A stretch of 7,999 bases of DNA from Azonexus sp. Lineage in GTDB: Bacteria > Pseudomonadota > Gammaproteobacteria > Burkholderiales > Rhodocyclaceae. Both the position numbers and the translations under genes were made by a program. Below are positions 1 through 6,200 of the stretch, piece after piece (position 1 is the stretch's first letter; the number at the start of each line of letters is the position of its first letter). The notes beneath the pieces are model-generated. The model had not been told where the DNA came from, did no database searches, and saw nothing but the letters and a program-made list of their open reading frames with translations. The stretch is taken from positions 1 through 7,999 of the forward strand of contig JAUYQT010000831.1 of NCBI GenBank assembly GCA_030697085.1, given 5' to 3'.

Positions 1-1
1 G

Positions 2-133
2 GCGCAAGAGGCCATACTGGTGGTTCATCGGTCGAGCGAAAATTTGGAACGGTTAGCAGGTACGCACGAGCTTGGTGCCAGGATCAGAACTTGTTTTGAT
101 GGTCCCCCCGGAAGCGGCTTTTTTAAACCGTAA
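2..133 (+). CDS. C-terminal end of an unidentified protein (partial)
   Basis: An open frame enters from the left edge and ends at a TAA, giving 43 residues that begin AQEAILVVHRSSENL and end GPPGSGFFKP. The composition (hydrophobic strand, charged helix, Gly/Pro-rich tail) is protein-like, and the frame runs convergently toward the CBS-domain gene, leaving 28 bases between the two stops. I do not recognise the family and assign no function. A chance open frame of this length is possible, so confidence is low. Confidence 0.35.
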   Translation, partial: AQEAILVVHRSSENLERLAGTHELGARIRTCFDGPPGSGFFKP

Positions 134-161
134 ACATCCGCCAACGCTGCATCAAGACAGA

Positions 162-611
162 TTAAGGGCGCAGTCGGTTTTCCTTGATTTTTTCGCGGGC
201 CAGCAGTCGGGATATTTCCTCCGTTTCTGACGCTAGCAGGGCAATCAGGTCGTCGAGTGTAATGATTCCTTCCAGCTCGCCCATGTCGTTTACTACGGGT
301 AATCGGCGTACGCCATATTCCCGCATCAAGCGAATCGTCGTGAAAACGCCCTCCCTTTCGGAGACGGTATGTAGTGCTTCAAGCATGATGTCTTCAATCA
401 GGATGGTATCCGGGTCTAGTCCGCAGGCGATTACCTCGATGACGATATCCCGATCGGTCACTATTCCTAGGGGGCGCGAAGCACCATTACTTTCGCCAAT
501 CACGATAAGCGCCCCGACATGGTTTTTGCGCATTAGTCTGGCTGCTTCCGTAACGCTTGCATTGCGGTCGCTGACGACCACATCGCGTTTGCAAAAATCA
601 CCGATTGGCAT
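162..611 (-). CDS. Tandem CBS-domain protein
   Basis: This 149-residue protein consists almost entirely of two CBS motifs, about residues 7-60 and 72-128. The diagnostic ends of each repeat are visible: GIVTDRDIV at 49-57 and YGVRRLPVV followed by GIITLDDLIALL at 99-126. Paired CBS motifs form a Bateman module that usually binds adenine nucleotides (AMP, ATP, SAM). Stand-alone proteins of this size are common in proteobacteria and are thought to be energy or redox sensors, but the ligand and partner here are unknown. The ATG at 611 is preferred over an in-frame upstream ATG at 656 because AAGGAAA lies about six bases before it and the CBS fold begins immediately. The last 20 residues are a charged helix. 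It lies 53 bases downstream of the DUF2934 gene on the same strand and may be cotranscribed with it. Confidence 0.9.
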   Translation of the reverse strand: MPIGDFCKRDVVVSDRNASVTEAARLMRKNHVGALIVIGESNGASRPLGIVTDRDIVIEVIACGLDPDTILIEDIMLEALHTVSEREGVFTTIRLMREYGVRRLPVVNDMGELEGIITLDDLIALLASETEEISRLLAREKIKENRLRP

Positions 612-664
612 GGCTGTTTCCTTGATTGCTAAGTGCAGAGTCGTTAATCGGTGCAAGTCACTTT

Positions 665-994
665 TCAGAATGTCTCTGCTTGACGTTCGACATCGGTCAT
701 TTGCCTGACCTCTCGTTCTGCATCCAGCCAGTCCTGCAATTCGTTCCCTTGCTCAAATCCGCGTTTTTCGTAGCGGGAATAGGCCGCTGCTTGAATCATT
801 TGATGCAGATATGGCTCGCCGGAGCGGATCCTCCCGGCTGTCAATTTATGCTGTTTTTTTGCGTTGACCCTAGCGCCAGCCTTTGTTTCCATGGTCGTGT
901 GGCCAGCCGTTGTTTTTGTCGTCGTAGCAGTTTTTTGGGCGCTTACGTCAGCGGATTTTTTGGCCGCTTGGCCGACGGTTTCAGCTGTTTTCAT
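665..994 (-). CDS. DUF2934 family protein with low-complexity basic N-terminus
   Basis: The 109-residue product has two parts. Residues 1-55 are low complexity and rich in Lys, Ala and Thr, with no predicted membrane segment. Residues about 56-98 match the DUF2934 pattern: an IRSGEPYLHQMIQ-AAAYSRYEKRGF helix, then NELQDWLDAEREV, the family's typical 'WL-AEREV' ending. DUF2934 proteins have no established biochemical role. The family often carries a variable basic tail like this one, which could contact nucleic acid or another acidic partner, but that is inference. The ATG at 994 has CCGGAG six bases upstream, a reasonable ribosome binding site. It is flanked by the CBS gene downstream and the flavoprotein gene 131 bases upstream, all on the minus strand. 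Confidence 0.8.
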   Translation of the reverse strand: MKTAETVGQAAKKSADVSAQKTATTTKTTAGHTTMETKAGARVNAKKQHKLTAGRIRSGEPYLHQMIQAAAYSRYEKRGFEQGNELQDWLDAEREVRQMTDVERQAETF

Positions 995-1054
995 GGTCGC
1001 TCCGGATCAGGGTGTAGGGAAAATGCCGTAATGTCGTGCTGAACAGAGTAGTGG

Positions 1055-1071
1055 TCGTCAAGTTGTGACGA
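1055..1071. repeat. Perfect 6-bp inverted repeat upstream of the DUF2934 gene
   Basis: TCGTCA and TGACGA are perfect reverse complements separated by five bases (AGTTG). The repeat lies about 60 bases before the DUF2934 start codon. Read on the minus strand it contains TTGACG, a near-consensus -35 hexamer, but no convincing -10 follows at normal spacing. The symmetry would suit a dimeric regulator, or it may be coincidental. Confidence 0.3.
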
Positions 1072-1125
1072 AATACTTACTTGCATGATTTCTACCTGCG
1101 GCGAATCCGGTAGTTGCCGTATCTT

Positions 1126-2244
1126 TCAATTCATCCTCTCGCTACCTTTATCCATGCGTAAAAACCAGCCATCCAGAACGATGTGACGGTTGAACCACAG
1201 GCTGTTCAGCAAAATTCGTCCCAGTGAGCGCCGTATTGCATCGGCCACGAGCCCCGAGGCGGGTGGTTGCGGCATGCCGAAATGGGCGAATAGTTGATCC
1301 TCGTAGGCGCGAAGCCGTTGCTGGCGATAATCTCCCGCTGCTGCAGTAATCGCCTGGGCTGCGAATAGTGCCGATTCAACAGCAGGTCGAATCCCTTCCC
1401 CGCTTCGCTCGGTGGCCAGCCCGGCGGCGTCACCGATAATCAGGGCACCATCGGTCAGTAATTGGCGCTGGGAATGGCCGTACAAGGCGTAGGCGTGTCC
1501 GTGGAAACCCTGCGGCAAGTCGGTGGGTAGCTTGTCCTGACTCAGGAGAAATGAGCAGAAATCGTTAAGGTGGGGTGATAAGGGGGAGGTATCTTCACGT
1601 CCAAAGCCGAGATTGAGATAGTCCCCTTTGCGTAAACACCAGCCGTAGCCTTTGAGGTCGCGACAAAAAAATAGCTCTGGCGTATCGGCGCGAATGGCGC
1701 ATTTTTCAACCTGTTGCGGTGCCATGAGAAATTCGATTTCCTTGGCGAAAACCTGCAGGTGGCCACCGCTGATCTTGTTGCCGATGTGGCGGGCCACCGG
1801 GCAAGCGTTGCCGCCAGCACCAATAAGTAACGGCGTTGAAATGGTTCCATTGATCAGCCAGGTGCCATTTTGTCGTTGAATGGATTTGACGCTTTCGCCC
1901 AGCTGCAAACGGGCGCCGGATTGCCGCAATAGGTAGTCGTCGAATTCGAGACGGCGAATGCCATAGCTGACCGGCGCCTGATAGCGCACTTCTGACTGGG
2001 CGTTACCGATGATCCCCACTTTGAAGCCCGTGATGGGTTGCAGCACATGTTCCCGGCGGTAGGTGTCGAGATCGAGCTCCAGTGTTTTGACCACACTCGG
2101 TGTAATCCAGCCAGCGCAAACCTTGTCGCGCGGGAAGTCAGCTTTGTCCATCACCATGATATCCAGCCCACTACGCGATAGCTGTCTGGCGCAGGTGGAG
2201 CCGGCTGGGCCGCCGCCGACAATTAAGGCGTCACAGGATTTCAT
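1126..2244 (-). CDS. FAD-dependent oxidoreductase, geranylgeranyl-reductase family
   Basis: This 372-residue flavoprotein has the group II flavin oxidoreductase layout. An N-terminal dinucleotide-binding motif, VGGGPAGS, lies at residues 9-16. A substrate-side DKVCAGWITPSV segment follows at 40-51, where related reductases have a conserved Cys-Gly element. GYGWCLRKGDYLNLGFG at 199-215 is typical of the family, and the second FAD motif GDAAGLATERSGEGIRPA is at 271-288. Relatives reduce isoprenoid double bonds (archaeal and plant geranylgeranyl reductases, mycobacterial MenJ) or act like E. coli CbrA, so the substrate cannot be read from sequence. The start is the ATG at 2244: the FAD motif follows at once, whereas upstream in-frame codons lie inside the preceding gene. 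Its first 14 bases overlap the end of the cyclopropane synthase gene and no strong ribosome binding site is visible, indicating translational coupling. A related lipid substrate is inferred. No signal peptide is seen. Confidence 0.85.
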   Translation of the reverse strand: MKSCDALIVGGGPAGSTCARQLSRSGLDIMVMDKADFPRDKVCAGWITPSVVKTLELDLDTYRREHVLQPITGFKVGIIGNAQSEVRYQAPVSYGIRRLEFDDYLLRQSGARLQLGESVKSIQRQNGTWLINGTISTPLLIGAGGNACPVARHIGNKISGGHLQVFAKEIEFLMAPQQVEKCAIRADTPELFFCRDLKGYGWCLRKGDYLNLGFGREDTSPLSPHLNDFCSFLLSQDKLPTDLPQGFHGHAYALYGHSQRQLLTDGALIIGDAAGLATERSGEGIRPAVESALFAAQAITAAAGDYRQQRLRAYEDQLFAHFGMPQPPASGLVADAIRRSLGRILLNSLWFNRHIVLDGWFLRMDKGSERMN

Positions 2245-3541
2245 GGCAAAGCGCTGGCGAGTAAATGTCGCTTCGTGACCAGGGTATTTGATTGCATCCG
2301 GTACGGGAAAATGTGACCTGGAATAATTGCATGTCGCCCGAACGGAACGCCGCCAGCGAACCGGCCAAATAAAGGCGCCAGGCACGGACAAAGGCGGGAT
2401 CAAATGTCGCAGCGACTTGATCGGAGGCTTTCTCGAAACGCTGTGACCAATGCTCGATTGTGGTCGCGTAGTGAAGTCGCAGATTTTCGACATCGAGAAC
2501 CGAAAAGCCCTGTGGCTCGAATAGCGTCATCATCTGCGACAAACTGGGCGGGCAGGCGCCGGGAAATATATAACGTTCGATCCAGGCATTCATGTTGCGT
2601 GCAGAATCACGTCCGATGCTATGAATCAAGCCGCGACCTGATGGCGAAAGACAACGATCCATGACGCTTCCAAGTGCACTGTAGTCTTTGATGCCGACGT
2701 GTTCGAGCATGCCTACCGAGACAAAAACGTCAAACTCGCCGACGATTTCGCGGTAATCACCCAGGATAAACTCAACTTTTTCCTGCAGCCCGTGCTCTTC
2801 GGCACGGGCCCGAGCGTAGTGGAGCTGCTCTTGCGACAGATTGTGGGCTTTGACTGAAACGCCGTAATTTTTGGCCATATAAAGCGCCAGTGCCCCCCAT
2901 CCGCAACCGGCTTCAACGACGCTTTCACCCGGCCGCAAACGAAGCTTGCGGCAGATGTATTCCAGCTTGGCGACCTGGGCCGCTTCCAGAGTGAAGGCGG
3001 GGTCGGCGAAGTACGCACAGGTGTATACCATTTGCTCATCGAGCCACAATTTATAGAATTCGTTACTGATGTCGTAGTGGTGATAAATATTGTGGGCGGC
3101 TTTGGTCGGCGTATTGCGGGCGCCGCTGCTTACTGTAGCGAGAAATCTTTTTAGCAAGCCGGGCGACCGTCGACGTGGCAAGGCCCGGTAGATTGTCTCG
3201 AGAAAAAGTGGGAGATCAAACAGAACTTCGACTCGGCCGGCGACATACATTTCGCCAAAATAAAATTCAGGATCGGCAATCAGACGTAATAGGGCGTCGC
3301 GGTCACGAATCAACAGGGTCATTTGCACCGGGGCTGCTGAAGCAGTAATTTCCTGACCATCCCAGAGCTCGACCCGAAGTGGTGGATTGCCGAGTGCCTC
3401 GAGTATGCCGCTAATCAGCATTTGATCGATGGCATAGGTTTTTTTCTGGTCGCTGGGCACTTTCCCCGGCAAATAATTAGCCGAAAACCGCCTGCCAGCT
3501 AGCGTTTGCTGGGCCGCCACAATATTTTCATTTTGTTGCAT
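2231..3541 (-). CDS. cfa: Cyclopropane-fatty-acyl-phospholipid synthase family methyltransferase
   Basis: The 436-residue protein matches the CFA synthase family over its whole length. These enzymes transfer a methylene or methyl group from SAM to the double bond of unsaturated acyl chains in membrane phospholipids. The N-terminal lipid-facing domain covers about residues 35-130. The catalytic domain contains HHYDIS (154-159), MVYTCAYF with the bicarbonate-site Cys175, the SAM loop GCGWG (212-216), NLSQEQ (234-239), SVGMLEHVG with Glu280 and His281, LIHSIG (305-310), YIFPGACPPS (324-333), LHYATT with Tyr358, and the C-terminal AFRSGDMQLFQVTFSR. The usual catalytic residues therefore appear intact. 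The ATG at 3541 has GGGAG seven bases upstream. The last 14 bases overlap the flavoprotein start (ATGAAATCCTGTGA), so the two are made together. The product could be a cyclopropane acid or, if the flavoprotein reduces a methylene intermediate, a mid-chain methyl-branched acid. The gene symbol is by family only. Confidence 0.92.
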   Translation of the reverse strand: MQQNENIVAAQQTLAGRRFSANYLPGKVPSDQKKTYAIDQMLISGILEALGNPPLRVELWDGQEITASAAPVQMTLLIRDRDALLRLIADPEFYFGEMYVAGRVEVLFDLPLFLETIYRALPRRRSPGLLKRFLATVSSGARNTPTKAAHNIYHHYDISNEFYKLWLDEQMVYTCAYFADPAFTLEAAQVAKLEYICRKLRLRPGESVVEAGCGWGALALYMAKNYGVSVKAHNLSQEQLHYARARAEEHGLQEKVEFILGDYREIVGEFDVFVSVGMLEHVGIKDYSALGSVMDRCLSPSGRGLIHSIGRDSARNMNAWIERYIFPGACPPSLSQMMTLFEPQGFSVLDVENLRLHYATTIEHWSQRFEKASDQVAATFDPAFVRAWRLYLAGSLAAFRSGDMQLFQVTFSRTGCNQIPWSRSDIYSPALCHEIL

Positions 3542-3701
3542 GCCCTAACTCCCAAGTGCTCATTTTGGTTAAAAAATCGGGTGATGTGTCCCGCATTTTC
3601 CAAGGCATCGAGGTGACCAAAAGCCAATGCAAACGCCGGTTTCGAAAACCGTGGATTTATTACATTGGCAAGATTAGGGTGGGTTGATCCGGCTGGATAT
3701 A

Positions 3702-3730
3702 CTTAAAAGACATCGTGTGGGTACTGGCAA
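3702..3730 (-). promoter_or_regulatory. Possible sigma-70 promoter of the cfa-flavoprotein unit
   Basis: On the minus strand TTGCCA (3730-3725, five of six consensus bases) is followed after 17 bases by TTTAAG (3707-3702, four of six). Transcription would begin near 3695, giving an untranslated leader of about 150 bases before the cfa ATG. The match is moderate and comes from consensus reading only. Confidence 0.35.
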
Positions 3731-3862
3731 AACGGTAAGGCAAGTACCTTTTGCACATTGGTACGGGTGCTGCAGACCGCCTGTTGTGCCTGCCGATGCA
3801 CGGGGGGGAGCATGTTCAAAGTTACCCTGATACCGGGTACCGCAACTAACTAAATGACCATA

Positions 3863-3890
3863 TTGCTGACGTTTTTCGGAGGCTTATCCT
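3863..3890 (+). promoter_or_regulatory. Possible promoter of the small HTH gene
   Basis: TTGCTG and TATCCT, each matching four of six consensus bases, are separated by 16 bases. Transcription would start near 3897, about 40 bases before the GTG start at 3937. The match is weak and offered as the best candidate in the region. Confidence 0.25.
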
Positions 3891-3924
3891 TGGCTATCTG
3901 TTCTTTTTGATAAACCAGCCGAAG

Positions 3925-3931
3925 AAGGAGG
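3925..3931 (+). promoter_or_regulatory. Perfect Shine-Dalgarno AAGGAGG deciding the GTG start
   Basis: AAGGAGG is the full anti-16S complement and lies five bases before GTG at 3937. It would fall inside the coding region if translation began at the TTG at 3907, so it argues for the shorter protein. It is the strongest ribosome binding site in the window. Confidence 0.75.
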
Positions 3932-3936
3932 TCGTG

Positions 3937-4251
3937 GTGCTTAAAAATTTAGACCGTTCGCCTGGAGTGAGATTTACTGCTACTCAGCATGATGCTCTGA
4001 CAGGTGAGACACGCTGTTTTTCGTTGGCGCAGCTTGCCGAATTTTGCGACGTTGAGCCTGAGTGGTTGCAGCGCAATCTTGCTGGGGGCGTTTTCCCGGG
4101 CGTCGAACATTTTGCCGGACAGTGGCGGGTGGCTGGTGATTTCGTGTTGCGGGCACGCCTGATGCGGCAACTGGAGCGAGATTTTAAAACCTTGCTCGTG
4201 CGTCATGCTGGCTGTGTGGCTGATTTTCCGGAGGTTGCCGCCATTGATTAG
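3937..4251 (+). CDS. Small putative helix-turn-helix (MerR/CbpM-like) protein
   Basis: The 104-residue product has a central segment FSLAQLAEFCDVEPEWLQRNL followed by GVFP and a short WRV strand (residues 28-65). This is the helix-turn-helix-plus-wing arrangement seen in MerR-type domains and in CbpM chaperone modulators. A charged helix rich in Arg and Leu (68-90) follows and could support dimerisation. No DnaJ/CbpA gene lies in the window, so a chaperone role is not supported by context, and I do not assign a function. The GTG at 3937 is chosen because a perfect AAGGAGG (3925-3931) lies five bases before it. A TTG at 3907 and a GTG at 3934 are in the same frame but are placed poorly relative to that site. 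The gene is convergent with dnaQ and ends at a GC-rich hairpin. Confidence 0.7.
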   Translation: MLKNLDRSPGVRFTATQHDALTGETRCFSLAQLAEFCDVEPEWLQRNLAGGVFPGVEHFAGQWRVAGDFVLRARLMRQLERDFKTLLVRHAGCVADFPEVAAID

Positions 4252-4258
4252 CGCCCGG

Positions 4259-4285
4259 GCCGGGCAAGCGGTTGGCTTGCCCGGC
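4259..4285. terminator. Bidirectional GC-rich hairpin between convergent genes
   Basis: GCCGGGCAAGC (4259-4269) pairs perfectly with GCTTGCCCGGC (4275-4285) across a 5-base loop, forming an 11-bp stem. It sits eight bases after the stop of the small HTH gene and 15 bases beyond the dnaQ stop at 4300, where a shared terminator is expected. Neither strand has a T-run after the stem, so it is not a textbook intrinsic terminator. It may instead pause polymerase or protect 3' ends. Confidence 0.6.
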
Positions 4286-4299
4286 ACAGCGTTACTGAT

Positions 4300-5013
4300 T
4301 TACGTAGTTGCTTCGGCCTTGGGTAACCAGATGCAGGCCCCTTTGGAGGCTTTGTCGATCAGGCCAAGCAGGCGATTGTGCTCGGCGAGTTCTTCAGTTG
4401 TAGCGCGCTGGACAAGCAACGGCTTGCGTTCGCGGGCCAGGCCATCGGCGCCCAGTTGCATTGGCGGTTCGGCATCCGGTTCGATCATCAGCGTATTTTG
4501 ACCACGCGTCATGGCCAAAAACACATCGGCCAGCAGTTCGGTGTCGAGGAGCGCGCCATGCAGTGTGCGGCTGGAGTTGTCGATTTCGTAGCGGTCGCAC
4601 AGCGCATTCAGGTTGTTGCGCTTGCCGGGGTGTAATTCCTTTGCCATTTTCAATGTGTCGGTCACACCGTTACAGACGGTTTCAACCGGCACACGATCAA
4701 GGCGGCGCAATTCGGCATTGAGAAAGCCAAGGTCGAATGGGGCGTTGTGAATGATCAACTCAGCGCCGCTAATAAACTCGAGAAACTCATCAGCAATGTC
4801 GGCAAACTTCGGCTTGTCGGCAAGAAATTCGAGCGTGATGCCATGCACAGCTTGCGCGCCTTCATCAATTTCCCGCTCCGGATTGGTATATTTGTGCAGA
4901 TGGCGACCGGTCAGTCGGCGATTAACCATCTCGATGCAGGCAACTTCAATGATACGGTGGCCCTGACGCGGGTCGAGGCCGGTGGTTTCGGTGTCGAGAA
5001 CGATCTGTCGCAT
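4300..5013 (-). CDS. dnaQ: DNA polymerase III epsilon subunit (3'-5' proofreading exonuclease)
   Basis: The 237-residue protein is the proofreading exonuclease of the replicative polymerase core, binding the alpha and theta-like partners and removing mispaired 3' ends. The DEDDh active site is complete: Asp7 and Glu9 in LDTETTG, Asp94 in HNAPFDLGFLN, and His152 and Asp157 in HGALLDTELLADVF. After the exonuclease domain (about 1-168), QNTLMI at 172-177 matches the position and pattern of the beta-clamp-binding motif of E. coli epsilon (QTSMAF). The flexible linker then leads to a C-terminal segment (about 205-230, TTEELAEHNRLLGLIDKASKG) corresponding to the polymerase-alpha-binding tail. Length is close to the E. 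coli protein. The ATG at 5013 lies six bases after the rnhA stop and has no strong ribosome binding site, so expression probably depends on coupling with rnhA. Confidence 0.97.
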   Translation of the reverse strand: MRQIVLDTETTGLDPRQGHRIIEVACIEMVNRRLTGRHLHKYTNPEREIDEGAQAVHGITLEFLADKPKFADIADEFLEFISGAELIIHNAPFDLGFLNAELRRLDRVPVETVCNGVTDTLKMAKELHPGKRNNLNALCDRYEIDNSSRTLHGALLDTELLADVFLAMTRGQNTLMIEPDAEPPMQLGADGLARERKPLLVQRATTEELAEHNRLLGLIDKASKGACIWLPKAEATT

Positions 5014-5019
5014 AATTTT

Positions 5020-5466
5020 TTATTTCGCCAACTCTTCGATACCGCGATTCGCCAGCGCATCGGCCCGTTCGTTTTCCGGATGGCCGTTGTGGCCTTTGAC
5101 CCAAACCCATTCCAGCTTGTGTAGCTTGACCTGGGCATCAAGCAATTGCCAGAGGTCGGCGTTCTTGACCGGCTTTGTGTCAGCGGTTTTCCAGCCGTTG
5201 CGCTTCCAGCCGTGAATCCACTCATTGATGCCTTTCAGCACATATTGAGAATCGGTAAAAATCTTGCCGGCAATCGGCCGCTTCAGGGCTTCAATGGCGC
5301 GGATGGCGGCAGTTAGTTCCATGCGGTTGTTGGTAGTGGCTTTCTCGCCGCCCCAGAGTTCTTTTTCATTATTACCAAGGCGCAAGATAGCACCCCAGCC
5401 ACCGGGGCCGGGGTTGCCCTTGCAGGCGCCATCGGTAAAAATTTCTACAGTTTCGTCAGTGGTCAT
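5020..5466 (-). CDS. rnhA: Ribonuclease HI
   Basis: The 148-residue enzyme cleaves the RNA strand of RNA-DNA hybrids, removing R-loops and primer remnants in the cytoplasm. Family hallmarks are visible: [16 protein letters not shown] with catalytic Asp12, [10 protein letters not shown] with Glu50, TDSQYV with Asp72, the basic protrusion around [16 protein letters not shown] (87-102) that binds the hybrid, and [17 protein letters not shown] with His126 and Asp136. Length matches the usual bacterial type 1 enzyme. The ATG at 5466 is preferred to one 18 bases upstream because AAGGA lies six bases before it and the fold begins a few residues later. The start overlaps the end of the methyltransferase gene by 11 bases (ATGACCACTGA), and dnaQ follows after six bases, so the three are one operon. 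Confidence 0.97.
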   Translation of the reverse strand: MTTDETVEIFTDGACKGNPGPGGWGAILRLGNNEKELWGGEKATTNNRMELTAAIRAIEALKRPIAGKIFTDSQYVLKGINEWIHGWKRNGWKTADTKPVKNADLWQLLDAQVKLHKLEWVWVKGHNGHPENERADALANRGIEELAK

Positions 5467-6172
5467 TACTTTCCTTGTGAGCAACCGGGCGCAGCGCTTT
5501 GGCGCGCACCGGCATTTTTTTCCAGTTTGGAGTAATCAGTCGCATGCTGTGGACGCGTTTGATGGCGCGCAGCATATAAACTCCGCCAGAAAAATTCCAG
5601 CAGCGTTCGCCCATGGTTTCGATAACTTGCCAGCGCTGCAGCCAATGCTGCTGCTCGAAGGGCGGCGCGTAGCAACCGAGTGTGCCGCGGTCAACCTCAA
5701 AACTGAGCAGTTTTAGCCAGTCCTTCAGGCGCGTGGTTGAGATGTAACTGCCATTCCAGGGGAAATTGCCGGAGCGGTTTAGGTACCGCTTTAATCCCCA
5801 TAGTGAAAATGGATTGAAGCCGACAATGATGAGCTGGCCTTCAGGAATCAGGATGCGCTCGACTTCGCGCAGGATCTGGTGCGGATCGTCGCTGAATTCG
5901 AGCGCATGTGGCAAGACGACGAGGTCAATGCTTTGCGAGGCGAAGGGCAGGGCGACGAGATCGCATAGCGCATCAACCTGCCCGGTGGTACCCGCTTTCT
6001 GGCGCAATGGAATGCGATTGGCGCGCAGAAAATCATATTGCGGCAGACCGATTTGCAGGGCGTTAAAGCCGAAAATGTCGGCCACCGCAGCATCCAGATT
6101 TGCCTGCTCCCAGTCCAGCACGTAACGGCCTTGAACTGAATTGAGCCAGGCATCGAACCCGGGAATTGACAT
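5456..6172 (-). CDS. Class I SAM-dependent methyltransferase domain protein (YafS-like)
   Basis: The 238-residue protein resembles methyltransferase type 11 proteins and occupies the position of E. coli yafS between gloB and rnhA. Visible elements are [20 protein letters not shown] (residues 74-93), [35 protein letters not shown] (96-130), and a basic C-terminal tail. The usual glycine-rich SAM motif (D/E-x-G-x-G-x-G) is replaced by LQIGLPQYD (39-47), so cofactor binding is not certain from sequence. No substrate is known for this family. Two starts are possible: ATG at 6220, which would overlap gloB by 20 bases, and ATG at 6172. I prefer 6172 because SIPGFDAWL follows directly and the 16 extra residues are encoded mostly antisense to gloB and its promoter. 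Neither start has a good ribosome binding site. Confidence 0.82.
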   Translation of the reverse strand: MSIPGFDAWLNSVQGRYVLDWEQANLDAAVADIFGFNALQIGLPQYDFLRANRIPLRQKAGTTGQVDALCDLVALPFASQSIDLVVLPHALEFSDDPHQILREVERILIPEGQLIIVGFNPFSLWGLKRYLNRSGNFPWNGSYISTTRLKDWLKLLSFEVDRGTLGCYAPPFEQQHWLQRWQVIETMGERCWNFSGGVYMLRAIKRVHSMRLITPNWKKMPVRAKALRPVAHKESNDH

Positions 6173-6194
6173 CCGGCGGCGCTGGCTCGATAGT
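6166..6194 (+). promoter_or_regulatory. Sigma-70 promoter of gloB
   Basis: A perfect -35 TTGACA (6166-6171) is followed by a 17-base spacer and GATAGT (6189-6194), which matches four of six -10 bases. The expected start point, about seven bases after the -10, is at or next to the gloB ATG at 6201. The -35 hexamer overlaps the preferred start codon of the divergent methyltransferase (6170-6172). Confidence 0.6.
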
Positions 6195-6200
6195 TCCGGT

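Larger units (their letters stand above)
3542..3936. other. Long intergenic region between divergent cfa and the small HTH gene
   Basis: This stretch of nearly 400 bases holds no convincing gene on either strand. It contains a possible minus-strand promoter for the cfa pair, a possible plus-strand promoter for the small gene, a 6-bp stem with a 3-base loop at 3637-3651 (CGGTTT-CGA-AAACCG), and a TACCC/GGGTA stem with a 7-base loop near 3825-3841. An arrangement GGTACT/AGTACC about 18 bases apart lies near 3720-3750. I do not recognise a known riboswitch or small RNA in it. Confidence 0.5.

Noticed and set aside
184..1042. Plus-strand open frames opposite the CBS and DUF2934 genes
   Set aside because: They are antisense to genes with clear domains, have serine/arginine- or cysteine-rich shadow composition, and lack supporting ribosome binding sites.
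1085..1115. CTACC/GGTAG stem after the flavoprotein stop as a terminator
   Set aside because: The stem is five base pairs with a 12-base loop and no T-run on either strand, too weak to call.
2245..2493. Extended start for the flavoprotein adding 83 residues before the FAD motif
   Set aside because: The added segment is encoded entirely within the cfa gene in another frame, has no family resemblance, and the FAD-binding strand begins right after the ATG at 2244.
3720..3845. Possible riboswitch or small RNA in the repeated GGTAC/GTACC-containing stretch
   Set aside because: Only short stems with large loops could be drawn by eye, and none matches the conserved core of a riboswitch I know. A covariance-model search would be needed.
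4378..5215. Plus-strand and alternate-frame open frames across dnaQ and rnhA
   Set aside because: Both genes have complete catalytic motifs on the minus strand, and the overlapping frames show no family signature.
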